64,000 nt of DNA from Paenibacillus ihuae (GTDB lineage Bacteria > Bacillota > Bacilli > Paenibacillales > Paenibacillaceae): assembly GCF_001368795.1 (NCBI RefSeq), contig NZ_LN831205.1, positions 72,245-136,244 on the forward strand, given 5' to 3'. Each line of letters opens with the position of its first letter. Positions within the stretch are counted from its first letter, which is position 1. A model generated the notes under the pieces. That model searched no databases, was not told the DNA's origin, and worked only from the letters and a program-made list of their open reading frames with translations. Of the stretch, positions 44,142-52,621 are shown one piece after another. Both the position numbers and the translations under genes were made by a program.

Positions 44142-46304
44142 TTGGTCAAACCTACTAAGGGAGCTTTTACTCTGCCGGGTGAATCCGGTTATGAGAAACT
44201 GACCCTGGAACTGGCGGAACGCTGGGGTGCCGATGTTATCCGTGACAGTGACGGTACGAAGTTGTCCGATGAGATTATTAATGCAGGATACGGGATTTAT
44301 TCTACGATCTGTATCATTAGAGATCACAATGAGTGGGCATCGCAGAATCTGGATAAGCTGCAGCAGTGTTTTCTCATTACGAATCCGAAGGTAGCCGTGC
44401 AGGATTACTTATCCGTCTATCTGATGGAGGATTTCTTCGCGGAACAGTTCAGAGTCAATGATTCCAAAGAAGCGTTCAAATACTGGCAGGTTATCGACCG
44501 GACGACCGGGGAAGAAGTCCCTAGAGAACAGTGGAATTATGACCGCGAATCGGGGAATGTGGTCCTGACCGGAATTGTGCCTTGGCATAAATACACAGTC
44601 AGCTTCATGGCCTACCGGATCTGGGAAGAGATCTCCATGTACAACCACACCACGAATAACTGGAACAAAGAGCATCTAATGCAGATTGATCCCATGTATC
44701 CGGAAACGCAGGCGTATATGCTGGACTGGATGGAGAATTGGTGCGCTGAGCATAAGGAAACAACCGTTGTCCGCTTTACCTCGTTATTCTATAATTTCGC
44801 CTGGATTTGGGGCAGCAGTGAGCGCAACCGCCATCTGTTCTCGGACTGGGGTTCCTATGATTTCACGGTGAGTGCCAGAGCACTTGATATGTTCGCCAAA
44901 AAATATGGCTACTCGCTGACAGCTGAGGATTTCGTAAACGGCGGGAAGTATCGCGTCAGTCATATTCCGGCGGAGCAGCGCAAGCTCGACTGGATGGCTT
45001 TTATTAATGACTTTGTGATCGTCTTCAGCAAGCAGCTCATTGACATTGTACATAACCACGGCAAACTGGCGTATGTTTTCTATGATGACAGCTGGGTGGG
45101 CATGGAGCCTTATAATGACCGGTTTGAGGAGTTTGGCTTCGACGGGATGATCAAATGCGTATTCTCGGGGTATGAAGCACGGATGTGTTCAGGGGTAAAA
45201 GTGGACACGCATGAGATCCGGCTGCATCCTTATTTGTTCCCGGTGGGCCTGGGCGGTGCGCCTACCTTTATGGAGGGCGGGGACCCTACCCTGGATGCCA
45301 AGAAATACTGGATCAATATCCGGCGCGCGCTGCTCCGGGAGCCGATTGACCGGATTGGCCTGGGCGGATACCTGCATCTGGTCGAGCCTTACCCGGATTT
45401 CTGTGACTACATTGAGAAAATTGCCGATGAGTTCAGAGAGATTAAAGAGCTGCATAACCAAGGCAAGCCGTATCAGGTGAAGACCAAGGTAGCGGTTCTG
45501 CACAGCTGGGGCAAGCTGAGATCATGGACACTGTCCGGCCATTTCCATGAAACATTCATGCATGACCTGATTCATATCAATGAAGCCTTATCCGGATCGC
45601 CGGTGGAAGTGCAGTTCATCGACTTCGAGGATATCCGCCAGGGGGTGCTGCAGAACGTTGATGTTGTAATCAATGCCGGTGCAGCCGGTTCAGCCTGGAG
45701 CGGCGGTAAGCACTGGAATGACAGCAAGGTTGTAGACCTTCTGACCAAATGGGTATACGAAGGCGGCATGTTCATCGGGGTTAACCAGCCTTCCGCCGTT
45801 GAAGGATATGACACCTACTTCCGGATGGCCCATGTTCTTGGTGTGGATGAGGATACCGGCGCCAGAGTGGTTCATGGCAGATGGGCTTTTGAAGCTAAGG
45901 ATGAGCTCGGCCTGCTGCCTGAAGGGGCAAGCATTGAAGCCAAGCCAGGTATCTATCTTACCGATGGAGCGGCCTCAGTACTGCAGCAAGCTGGCGGCAG
46001 AATTACACTATCCACGAATGCCTTCGGCAAAGGCAAGGGAATCTACCTTCCTTCGTTCGAATTCAATCTGGAGAATACCAGACTGCTGCTGAACCTGATC
46101 CGCTATGCAGGTAATGAGCTGAATGACAACAAGTACATCACGGACAACCTCTACACAGAGTGCGCTTATTATCCGGAGAGCAAGATTCTGGTCGTGATTA
46201 ACAACAGCGCTGAGCCGCAGAAGACTTCGGTTGAGACGGAGTATGGTCTGCAGACACTGGAATTGGCTCCTTTTGATACAGTGATTACTACAATCGGTGA
46301 ATAA
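44142..46304 (+). CDS. GH112 phosphorylase, probably D-galactosyl-beta-1,4-L-rhamnose phosphorylase
   Basis: 720 residues. TTG start with AGGAGGGGA twelve bases after the GH105 stop. The family contains galacto-N-biose/lacto-N-biose phosphorylase and galactosyl-rhamnose phosphorylase. Residues about 10-440 are the partial TIM barrel with the general acid region FYDDSWVGMEPYND (Asp near 315), followed by a GATase-like domain (about 445-640) and a beta C-terminus. Pairing with GH105 points to galactosyl-rhamnose from rhamnogalacturonan-I rather than to mucin or milk glycans: Gal-Rha plus phosphate gives galactose-1-phosphate and rhamnose. Cytoplasmic, no signal peptide. Substrate choice is inferred from context. 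Confidence 0.88.
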   Translation: MVKPTKGAFTLPGESGYEKLTLELAERWGADVIRDSDGTKLSDEIINAGYGIYSTICIIRDHNEWASQNLDKLQQCFLITNPKVAVQDYLSVYLMEDFFAEQFRVNDSKEAFKYWQVIDRTTGEEVPREQWNYDRESGNVVLTGIVPWHKYTVSFMAYRIWEEISMYNHTTNNWNKEHLMQIDPMYPETQAYMLDWMENWCAEHKETTVVRFTSLFYNFAWIWGSSERNRHLFSDWGSYDFTVSARALDMFAKKYGYSLTAEDFVNGGKYRVSHIPAEQRKLDWMAFINDFVIVFSKQLIDIVHNHGKLAYVFYDDSWVGMEPYNDRFEEFGFDGMIKCVFSGYEARMCSGVKVDTHEIRLHPYLFPVGLGGAPTFMEGGDPTLDAKKYWINIRRALLREPIDRIGLGGYLHLVEPYPDFCDYIEKIADEFREIKELHNQGKPYQVKTKVAVLHSWGKLRSWTLSGHFHETFMHDLIHINEALSGSPVEVQFIDFEDIRQGVLQNVDVVINAGAAGSAWSGGKHWNDSKVVDLLTKWVYEGGMFIGVNQPSAVEGYDTYFRMAHVLGVDEDTGARVVHGRWAFEAKDELGLLPEGASIEAKPGIYLTDGAASVLQQAGGRITLSTNAFGKGKGIYLPSFEFNLENTRLLLNLIRYAGNELNDNKYITDNLYTECAYYPESKILVVINNSAEPQKTSVETEYGLQTLELAPFDTVITTIGE

Positions 46305-46334
46305 CTGGAGCCAATCTCTATAATAACTTTTGAC

Positions 46335-46377
46335 AAGCTCAAGCCCGCGGCTGTATGCTCGGTGCTTGAGCTTTTTG
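46335..46377 (+). terminator. Terminator of the GH105-GH112 operon
   Basis: AAGCTCAAGC pairs with GCTTGAGCTT, followed by TTTGC. Confidence 0.75.
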
Positions 46378-46485
46378 CTATGACCTGCTCTCCGCTGGTA
46401 CTGATGATAGAAGCCAATAAGAGCGGAAATATGATAGGATAAGGAGACATTTATTTGCCCCGCGGGGGCTAGAAAAGGGAGTATC

Positions 46486-47238
46486 ATGAGAATCATTATT
46501 TCGCCTGCCAAAAAGATGAAGACAGACACAGATATTTTTACTGAACGCCAGATGCCGCAATTTCTAAGCGAGTCGGAAACTCTGCTGGCCGCTTTGAAAC
46601 AACTGAACTACGAGGAACTAAAAGCCATATGGAAATGCAACGATGCGATTGCCACGCTGAATCTTGAGCGGATCCGGGATATGGATTTGACCCGGAATTT
46701 GACGCCGGCCCTCTTATCCTACGAAGGGATTCAATATCGATATATGGCACCGGGCGTGCTGCAAATGGAGGAGCTGGAATACCTGCAGGAGCATTTGCGG
46801 ATATTGTCCGGGTTCTACGGGATGCTCCGGCCGTTTGACGGGGTGGTTCCCTATAGACTGGAAATGCAGGCCAAGCTGGCCGGGCCCGGATTCAATTCAC
46901 TTTACGGGTTTTGGAACAGAAGACTGGCGGATCAGCTATTCTCGGAGAGTAAGTGCATTTTGAATTTAGCCTCCAAGGAGTACAGCAAGTGTATCTCCCC
47001 TTATCTGGGCGAAGATGTCCGGATGGTTACTTGTGTGTTCGGGCAGGAAATCGGCGGTAAGATAGTTGAAAAAGCGACTTTCGCCAAGATGGCCAGAGGT
47101 GAGATGGTGCGCTTCATGGCTGAACGGCAAATCCGGCATGTGGAGGAGATTAAGAGCTTTAGCGGATTAGAATTCGCATATGCAGATCAGTTGTCTACTG
47201 AGAGCACCTATGTGTTTATACAAAAAACGAGCAAGTAG
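46486..47238 (+). CDS. yaaA: YaaA family peroxide stress protein
   Basis: 250 residues, full length. The opening MRIIISPAKKMK and the later LSGFYGMLRPFDGVVPYRLEM and LNLASKEYSK are conserved blocks of YaaA/DUF328. YaaA limits intracellular free iron and DNA damage during hydrogen peroxide stress and binds DNA. The exact chemistry is unresolved. Start ATG with AAAAGGGAG upstream. Monocistronic, with its own promoter in 46380-46485. Confidence 0.92.
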   Translation: MRIIISPAKKMKTDTDIFTERQMPQFLSESETLLAALKQLNYEELKAIWKCNDAIATLNLERIRDMDLTRNLTPALLSYEGIQYRYMAPGVLQMEELEYLQEHLRILSGFYGMLRPFDGVVPYRLEMQAKLAGPGFNSLYGFWNRRLADQLFSESKCILNLASKEYSKCISPYLGEDVRMVTCVFGQEIGGKIVEKATFAKMARGEMVRFMAERQIRHVEEIKSFSGLEFAYADQLSTESTYVFIQKTSK

Positions 47239-47336
47239 GATAGATACGGACATCCATTCGAATTAATTAAAAGTAATGGTGTAGGTTACGAAAGGATATG
47301 CGGTAGTGGAATCTGGTACCCGTTCTACTACAGTGA

Positions 47337-47441
47337 TCAATGTGCCTGGTTTACGATTGCAGGATTAGCCGATGGCCTAAGGCCAATCGCCAGAGAGATG
47401 CCCATAATCATGACAAAGAATGTGGCGGTCAGTCTTTTCAT
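47337..47441 (-). CDS. Possible small secreted or membrane peptide
   Basis: 34 codons starting MKRLTATFFVMIMGISLAIG, then a polar end (NPAIVNQAH). Basic start and hydrophobic core look like a signal or a single membrane helix. An in-frame start at 47477 gives 46 residues. Neither has a good ribosome binding site. It is opposite a plus-strand terminator at 47502-47527, giving a toxin/antisense-like layout, but I do not recognise the family. Confidence 0.25.
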   Translation of the reverse strand: MKRLTATFFVMIMGISLAIGLRPSANPAIVNQAH

Positions 47442-47501
47442 AGATTGTTTCAGCTGTAAATAGAGATTTGCCAGCATCCCGTTTGCTGCGCTACTGCAGA
47501 G

Positions 47502-47527
47502 CCGTCCTTTCTTAGGACGGTTTTTTA
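47502..47527 (+). terminator. Terminator in the yaaA-xylanase gap
   Basis: CCGTCC-TTTCTTA-GGACGG followed by TTTTTTATT. It ends either the yaaA transcript or a separate plus-strand RNA from 47239-47501. Confidence 0.8.
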
Positions 47528-47600
47528 TTGTGCGATTTATCCAATTAGATGGACAACTCCTATAAAAAATGGGATTCATTCTTTAATTTGCTAACTGTAT

Positions 47601-47623
47601 TGTAAGCGCTTTCGAATTATAAT
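47601..47623 (+). promoter_or_regulatory. CcpA cre site overlapping the xylanase promoter
   Basis: TGTAAGCGCTTTCG (47601-47614) fits the cre consensus TGWAANCGNTNWCA except the last base. TATAAT follows at 47618-47623, so the site lies between the -35 and -10 positions, as expected for carbon catabolite repression of the xylanase. Confidence 0.7.
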
Positions 47624-47754
47624 TTACTCGGAAAGGAGGCGGAAGCGAATTTTTGGAAATGGATCAGTAAGTGATGAGCAGTAAGTGGCAACACCCGGTA
47701 AGTAGTGTACAGGTAAACAGTAACCAACAACAAAATATTTTAGGAGGTAAGGGT

Positions 47755-48390
47755 ATGTTAAAGTTTAATAAGAAAGTGTTAACGGTCTTATTTGCAGCTT
47801 CAATGAGTTTCAGCTTGTTCGCAGGAACTTCAAGTGCAGCGACAGACTATTGGCAAAATTGGACCGATGGCGGCGGGACAGTAAATGCTACGAATGGATC
47901 TGGCGGAAACTACAGTGTGAACTGGTCAAATACCGGGAATTTTGTTGTTGGTAAAGGTTGGACTACCGGATCACCTACTAGAACCATTAACTATAATGCA
48001 GGCGTCTGGGCGCCGTCCGGCAACGGGTATTTGACTCTCTATGGATGGACAAGAAACTCCCTGATCGAATACTACGTTGTGGATAGCTGGGGTACTTACA
48101 GACCTACCGGAAGCTATAAAGGGACCGTAACCAGTGATGGAGGCACATACGATATCTATACAACTACACGAACCAACGCCCCTTCCATAGACGGAACAGC
48201 AACCTTCACCCAGTTCTGGAGTGTACGCCAGTCCAAGAGAGCGACTGGAAGTAATGTTGCCATCACTTTTGGAAACCACGTGAATGCATGGAAGAAGTAC
48301 GGGATGAATTTGGGCAGCAGCTGGGCTTACCAGGTGCTGGCGACCGAGGGATATCAAAGCAGCGGGAGTTCTAACGTAACGGTGTGGTAA
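47755..48390 (+). CDS. xynA: Secreted endo-1,4-beta-xylanase, GH11
   Basis: 211 residues from ATG 47755, with TAGGAGGTAAGGG just before it. The frame is open 28 codons further up without a site. A signal peptide (about 1-28, ending SSAA) is followed by the beta-jelly-roll GH11 domain. Catalytic nucleophile Glu is in [11 protein letters not shown] (near 105) and the acid/base Glu in [10 protein letters not shown] (near 198). It cuts xylan outside the cell. Length and sequence fit B. subtilis XynA-type low-molecular-mass xylanases. A cre site lies over its promoter. Confidence 0.97.
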   Translation: MLKFNKKVLTVLFAASMSFSLFAGTSSAATDYWQNWTDGGGTVNATNGSGGNYSVNWSNTGNFVVGKGWTTGSPTRTINYNAGVWAPSGNGYLTLYGWTRNSLIEYYVVDSWGTYRPTGSYKGTVTSDGGTYDIYTTTRTNAPSIDGTATFTQFWSVRQSKRATGSNVAITFGNHVNAWKKYGMNLGSSWAYQVLATEGYQSSGSSNVTVW

Positions 48391-48436
48391 CCGTTCAGCT
48401 GTCAGCAGGGCAGCAGATAGTTTCATTGATATGACC

Positions 48437-48476
48437 AGGGCCTGCCGGCCACACAGCCGGGGGCCTAATATTTTTA
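48437..48476 (+). terminator. Terminator after xynA
   Basis: GGGCCTGCCGGC pairs imperfectly with GCCGGGGGCCT, followed by AATATTTTT. Confidence 0.65.
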
Positions 48477-48508
48477 CCTTTTCCATTCTGCTTAAAGGGG
48501 ATCTATCC

Positions 48509-49366
48509 ATGAGAAAATTATTGATTTTCTTTATCATAGCCGTCATAGGATTTAACACCGCTTGTTCGCAGGTAGAGCCTGATAAGAATGAAAAGTCTGA
48601 ACTCAAGGATAGCCTGGTATTCGTCCAGGGCGGGAGCTTTATAAACACCAAGTCCAATTACTATGGGAAAAATGTAAACCTGGCGGATTTTTATATCAGC
48701 CCATATGAGGTAACACAGCAAGAGTGGATGGAGGTTATGGGAAGTAACCCTTCGCACTTCCAAGGCAGTAATCTGCCGGTAGAAATGGTAAGCTGGTATG
48801 ATGCAGTAGAGTACTGTAACCGCCGGAGTATACAAGAGGGTCTGGAACCGTACTACAATATAAACAAGGATACACAAGATCCGGAGAATAAGAGCAGCAA
48901 CGATAATATAAAGTGGACAGTAACGATCAACGAGGCAGTGAATGGTTACCGGCTGCCGACAGAAGCGGAGTGGGAGTATGCTGCAGGCGGAGGCCAGTTA
49001 AGCAAAAGCTACACCTACAGCGGAAGCAACAATGCCGATGATGTCGCCTGGTATTGGAGAAATGCCGGGGATCAATATTTATCCGGAGAATGGAACTGGC
49101 CGATCATAGAAAACAACAATAATGCAACGAAATCTGCCGGCATCAAGAAGCCAAACGAGCTGGGGCTTTACGATATGTCGGGGAATGTAAGGGAATGGTG
49201 CTGGAACTGGTACGGGGAATCGGATAGTACGGGAGGTTCTTACCGGGTTGTGAAGGGCGGGGGCTGGATTGGCGGCATCAATAATAACGAGTCCTCTTTC
49301 CGGGGCAAGTTTGAGGGAAGCGGCATAGGTCCTGATCAGGGGTTCCGTGTGCTCCGCAGTAAGTAA
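48509..49366 (+). CDS. FGE-sulfatase (SUMF1) fold lipoprotein
   Basis: 285 residues from ATG 48509, with AAAGGGG upstream. Lipoprotein signal with lipobox FNTAC (Cys near 19). The FGE-sulfatase domain covers the rest: FYISPYEVTQQEW, YRLPTEAEWEYAA, GLYDMSGNVREW and the final PDQGFRVLR. The Cys residues that make true formylglycine-generating enzymes catalytic are absent at the C-terminal motif (FRV instead of FRC), so this is a binding or structural FGE-fold protein. It is on the outer membrane face. Its neighbour is the xylanase, but a terminator separates them. Confidence 0.88.
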   Translation: MRKLLIFFIIAVIGFNTACSQVEPDKNEKSELKDSLVFVQGGSFINTKSNYYGKNVNLADFYISPYEVTQQEWMEVMGSNPSHFQGSNLPVEMVSWYDAVEYCNRRSIQEGLEPYYNINKDTQDPENKSSNDNIKWTVTINEAVNGYRLPTEAEWEYAAGGGQLSKSYTYSGSNNADDVAWYWRNAGDQYLSGEWNWPIIENNNNATKSAGIKKPNELGLYDMSGNVREWCWNWYGESDSTGGSYRVVKGGGWIGGINNNESSFRGKFEGSGIGPDQGFRVLRSK

Positions 49367-49503
49367 TGTGATAATCCTGCCTAGGTGCTAAGCAATTCGC
49401 CTTCTGCTGTTGCCTCCTTAAATATCAAAAAATCCCCCTAGATGCACAAACTGTACATGCAGGTTTCAATTTGTACATAGGAAGCCGCTATAGATTTCAT
49501 TTA

Positions 49504-49608
49504 TTACCTTTGACCAGGGAGGTCTATTTCTTTTTTGAGGTAGTTCAGCAGAGCAATAATGAACATGCCGAACTTGAACATCAATGACAACGCTTGATAA
49601 ACCTCCAT
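49504..49608 (-). CDS. Decayed second copy of the holin-like toxin
   Basis: 34 codons: MEVYQALSLMFKFGMFIIAL then NYLKKEIDLPGQR. It is clearly a paralogue of the toxin at 27254-27343. Phe-to-Lys in the membrane helix and one extra A in the 3' run, which shifts the frame and lengthens the tail, suggest loss of function. An in-frame ATG lies two codons upstream. The antitoxin promoter and hairpins of the first locus are not found here. Only a short GACC-AGGGA-GGTC hairpin with a T-run remains at 49512-49536. Confidence 0.6.
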   Translation of the reverse strand: MEVYQALSLMFKFGMFIIALLNYLKKEIDLPGQR

Positions 49609-49689
49609 GAGCATAAGTGTTTTAGTCTGAGCAGATCATATTTTATCGTACAGTGTGTTAACGTGTGGGTGGTGTCTAATTGGAGCCTT

Positions 49690-50691
49690 CTACTGAAGCT
49701 CCATGACAATTTGTTTTATTTTATTGGCGCTTATAGACAGATGACCAAGAGTCTCCAGCCAATGATCTCCTGCACTGATAAATTCTATTTCAGAATCCGC
49801 TGTGGGCTGATTGAGCGCAAGAACGGCCCCGGCGCTGTTGCCGCTGTCAAAAAAGAGCAGGCTGCGCTGGATCGCGGCTATGCTGTAATGATTTTGCCGG
49901 AGCATATAGATGATGCGGAGCCGTGCCAGCTCGTTATCCCCATAGACCCGGGCCTGGTTATGTTCCCGCGGGATATCGATCAGCCCGTTGCGCTCCCAGT
50001 TGCGTAATACTTCCGGTGTGACCCCCAGCAAAGAGGCAGCTTCCTTGTGATTATATACATTTCCTGTGGACGGCAGCTGCCTTTTTTCGGTCCAATTCTT
50101 GAGCAGTGATGCGGTTTCCAGGGCAGAGGCGTATTCATTCTCCAGCAGATGCTGATAGGCTGTTGCATGAGTTAAAGCGAGCGGTACGTCCCATGATTTA
50201 AGCGCAGTTGTTACCGCGAAAGCAGTGTTACGTAAGGTGCGGTTGGTATAAGGGGTGCCGAAGATTAATCTGCAAATCCGAAGCTGCACAAGATGCCGGT
50301 ATGTAAATTGACGATAGTGGTTGTTCGAGCGCTCTACCGGTGAGAGCAGCCCGATTTTTTCATAAAATCTGATCGTATTGGGGTGTACGCCCAGCTCCTG
50401 TGCGATTTGCCCGGTTGTATAAAGCGGACCGGTCCCTTGTTGGGGGAGCGGTCTTGGCTTCGCGTGGGCTTCGGGCGGAATATACTTCATTACCTCCCCG
50501 ATCTCACATCCAAGAGCTGTGCAGATTCTGGCCAGCACCCCAAGATCCGGCCGCTTAATCTCATTGGTGATATACAGCTGGAGCTGGCTTCTCTGAACCT
50601 GTGCAAGCTGGGCCAGCCTGCCGCTGTCGATTCCTTTCCTGCTCATAGCAGATTCTAGAATCATATCGAAATGTCCCCACTGCTCCGCCAT
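49690..50691 (-). CDS. Transcriptional regulator with three HTH domains (XRE-MerR-MerR)
   Basis: 333 residues. Residues about 7-68 form an XRE/Cro-type helix-turn-helix (GRLAQLAQVQRSQLQLYITNE...LARICTALGC). Residues about 89-150 are a MerR-type winged helix (YTTGQIAQELGVHPNTIRFYEKIGLL) and residues about 217-285 a second one (YNHKEAASLLGVTPEVLRNWERNGLI). A short helical C-terminus completes it. There is no obvious effector domain. It is divergent from the ABC-2 exporter operon, with only 135 bases between the starts, so it most likely controls that operon and itself. Confidence 0.88.
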   Translation of the reverse strand: MAEQWGHFDMILESAMSRKGIDSGRLAQLAQVQRSQLQLYITNEIKRPDLGVLARICTALGCEIGEVMKYIPPEAHAKPRPLPQQGTGPLYTTGQIAQELGVHPNTIRFYEKIGLLSPVERSNNHYRQFTYRHLVQLRICRLIFGTPYTNRTLRNTAFAVTTALKSWDVPLALTHATAYQHLLENEYASALETASLLKNWTEKRQLPSTGNVYNHKEAASLLGVTPEVLRNWERNGLIDIPREHNQARVYGDNELARLRIIYMLRQNHYSIAAIQRSLLFFDSGNSAGAVLALNQPTADSEIEFISAGDHWLETLGHLSISANKIKQIVMELQ

Positions 50692-50826
50692 CCTGCATTA
50701 CCCTCCTGGAAGAAATCTGGATTCATTATATCTTATGTATAAACAGCTATCAAACCTAACCTTCCAACTGAACACCACCCTTCCCCCTTGGTGTTACACT
50801 CCTCACATCAGAAGGAGGAGGAGCTT

Positions 50827-51831
50827 ATGGCGTATCATATCCAAGTGAAGGATTTATCGAAAACCTATCGTGTTCCGGTCAGAAAGGCAGGACTCCGTTC
50901 GGCAGTCCACAGCCTGATCCGGCCGCAATTCAGCGAGGTCAAGGCTGTTGATAATGTGAGCTTTACCATAGAGTGCGGGGAGATGGTGGGTTTCATCGGA
51001 CCGAATGGGGCAGGCAAGACTACAACCCTCAAAATGCTGTCCGGACTGCTGTACCCCACGTCAGGCGAAGTCACGGCGGCGGGATTTACCCCATGGCAGC
51101 GCAAGTCCCAGTATCTCAAGAAAATCAGCATGCTTATGGGAAATCGTAGCCAATTACAATGGAATAACACCGTATATGATACGATGTACATTTTCAAAGA
51201 GATCTACGGAGTCTCAGCAGAGGATTTCAAAAAGCATCTGGGAGAGCTCACCGAAATGTTCGATGTGGGAGACCTCATGAACAAGCGTGCACGCAACCTC
51301 TCGCTCGGTGAACGATCAAAGTGTGAATTTATGATTTCCCTTCTGCATAAGCCGGGAATTTTGTATCTGGATGAGCCGACGCTGGGGATGGACGTAACGA
51401 TGCAATTAAGGCTGAGGCAGTATATGAAGGAATACAATCAGAAATATGGCACAACGGTTATTCTGACCAGTCATTATATGTCGGATATCACCTCCCTTTG
51501 CTCCAGAGTTCTGTTAATCAACAGCGGGAACCTGATTTATGATGGCAAGCTGTCCAGCCTGACGGATAAGCTCACGCCGTTCCGGATCATCCGGCTAACC
51601 CTTGAGGAAGAGAATCCGCCGCTGTGCGGGGATAGCCTCCAGACGGGCGGGATTCCGGCAGAATTGATCGAAAGTAACGGCAATGAGTATACGCTTCGGG
51701 TGAACAAAGAGGATGCGGTAAAAGCAAGTGCAATGCTGATGAGCAGGTATGCCCTGATTGATTTTGGTATCGCGGATCCCCCGGTCGAATCCGTGATTGA
51801 CAAAATATACGCGGAGGGGATTACCGTATGA
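50827..51831 (+). CDS. ABC transporter ATP-binding protein (ABC-2 exporter)
   Basis: 334 residues from ATG 50827, with AGAAGGAGGAGGAG before it. Walker A GPNGAGKTT, signature LSLGERSKCE, Walker B ILYLDEPTLGMD and a switch His in LTSHYMSDI are all present. The C-terminal extension after about residue 235 is like NatA/DrrA-type exporters. It powers the two permeases encoded next. ATGA-type overlap with the first permease shows translational coupling. Substrate unknown. A drug or peptide exporter fits the multi-HTH regulator beside it. Confidence 0.93.
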   Translation: MAYHIQVKDLSKTYRVPVRKAGLRSAVHSLIRPQFSEVKAVDNVSFTIECGEMVGFIGPNGAGKTTTLKMLSGLLYPTSGEVTAAGFTPWQRKSQYLKKISMLMGNRSQLQWNNTVYDTMYIFKEIYGVSAEDFKKHLGELTEMFDVGDLMNKRARNLSLGERSKCEFMISLLHKPGILYLDEPTLGMDVTMQLRLRQYMKEYNQKYGTTVILTSHYMSDITSLCSRVLLINSGNLIYDGKLSSLTDKLTPFRIIRLTLEEENPPLCGDSLQTGGIPAELIESNGNEYTLRVNKEDAVKASAMLMSRYALIDFGIADPPVESVIDKIYAEGITV

Positions 51832-52619
51832 ATATCCGCGGGGGAATGGCAATGATTCGGGGGCAGCTCTTCAGCTTTTTGTCGGAAAAGGCCTTCTTCT
51901 GGACGCTTGCCGTGGGCTGGATGACAGGGCCAATCATCTATATGATGGTTTGGGTGACGGCAGCCTCATCGGGCACCATCGGAGGATATGACAGAAATAC
52001 TTTTGTTTTATACTATCTGTGCCTTATCCTCATCAATCAGATGACCTATCCGACGACACATTGGTCAACGGCTCAAGCTATACACAATGGTTCTATATCC
52101 TCTGCACTGGTGCGCCCGTTGCCGCTAATTTATGGGGCAATCGGACAGGAGGCTGCAGTCAAAATAGTGTGTGTTCCGTTTGTCGCAGCTGTTGTCGTGG
52201 TAGTTGGATTTGTATTCGGTGTACAGGTCAGCTTTACATTTGCACACCTGGCTGCAGGCCTGGCGGCGCTGGTGCTTGCACTCCTGATTCGGTTCTTGCT
52301 CGCTTATATCCTATCGCTTCTTGCTTTTTGGACGCAGCAATCAGGCGCTCTATTGAACGTCAACGAAACCTTCATCTTTCTCTTTGGCGGACAGGTGGCT
52401 CCGCTTGCCCTGTTTCCGGATAGGCTTAGCCATCTCACCTACATATTGCCCTACCGTTACATGATTTCCTTCCCGGTGGAAGCATTAATGGGAACGCTGT
52501 CAAGCCGGGAATTGGCTCAGGGCTTTATGATGCAGCTGATCTGGGCGGCTGTTCTAGTGCTTGTGCATTACGTTATAAACCGCTACGGTCAAAAAAAATA
52601 TTCAGCGGTAGGGGGCTGA
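51828..52619 (+). CDS. ABC-2 family transporter permease
   Basis: 263 residues with about six membrane helices. It overlaps the ATPase gene by 4 bases. It belongs with the ABC-2 (DUF990-like) permeases that come in pairs with one ATPase. The motif LFGGQVAPLALFPDRL before the last helices is typical of this group. It forms the membrane channel with the next gene product. Confidence 0.88.
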   Translation: MNIRGGMAMIRGQLFSFLSEKAFFWTLAVGWMTGPIIYMMVWVTAASSGTIGGYDRNTFVLYYLCLILINQMTYPTTHWSTAQAIHNGSISSALVRPLPLIYGAIGQEAAVKIVCVPFVAAVVVVVGFVFGVQVSFTFAHLAAGLAALVLALLIRFLLAYILSLLAFWTQQSGALLNVNETFIFLFGGQVAPLALFPDRLSHLTYILPYRYMISFPVEALMGTLSSRELAQGFMMQLIWAAVLVLVHYVINRYGQKKYSAVGG

Positions 52620-52621
52620 CT

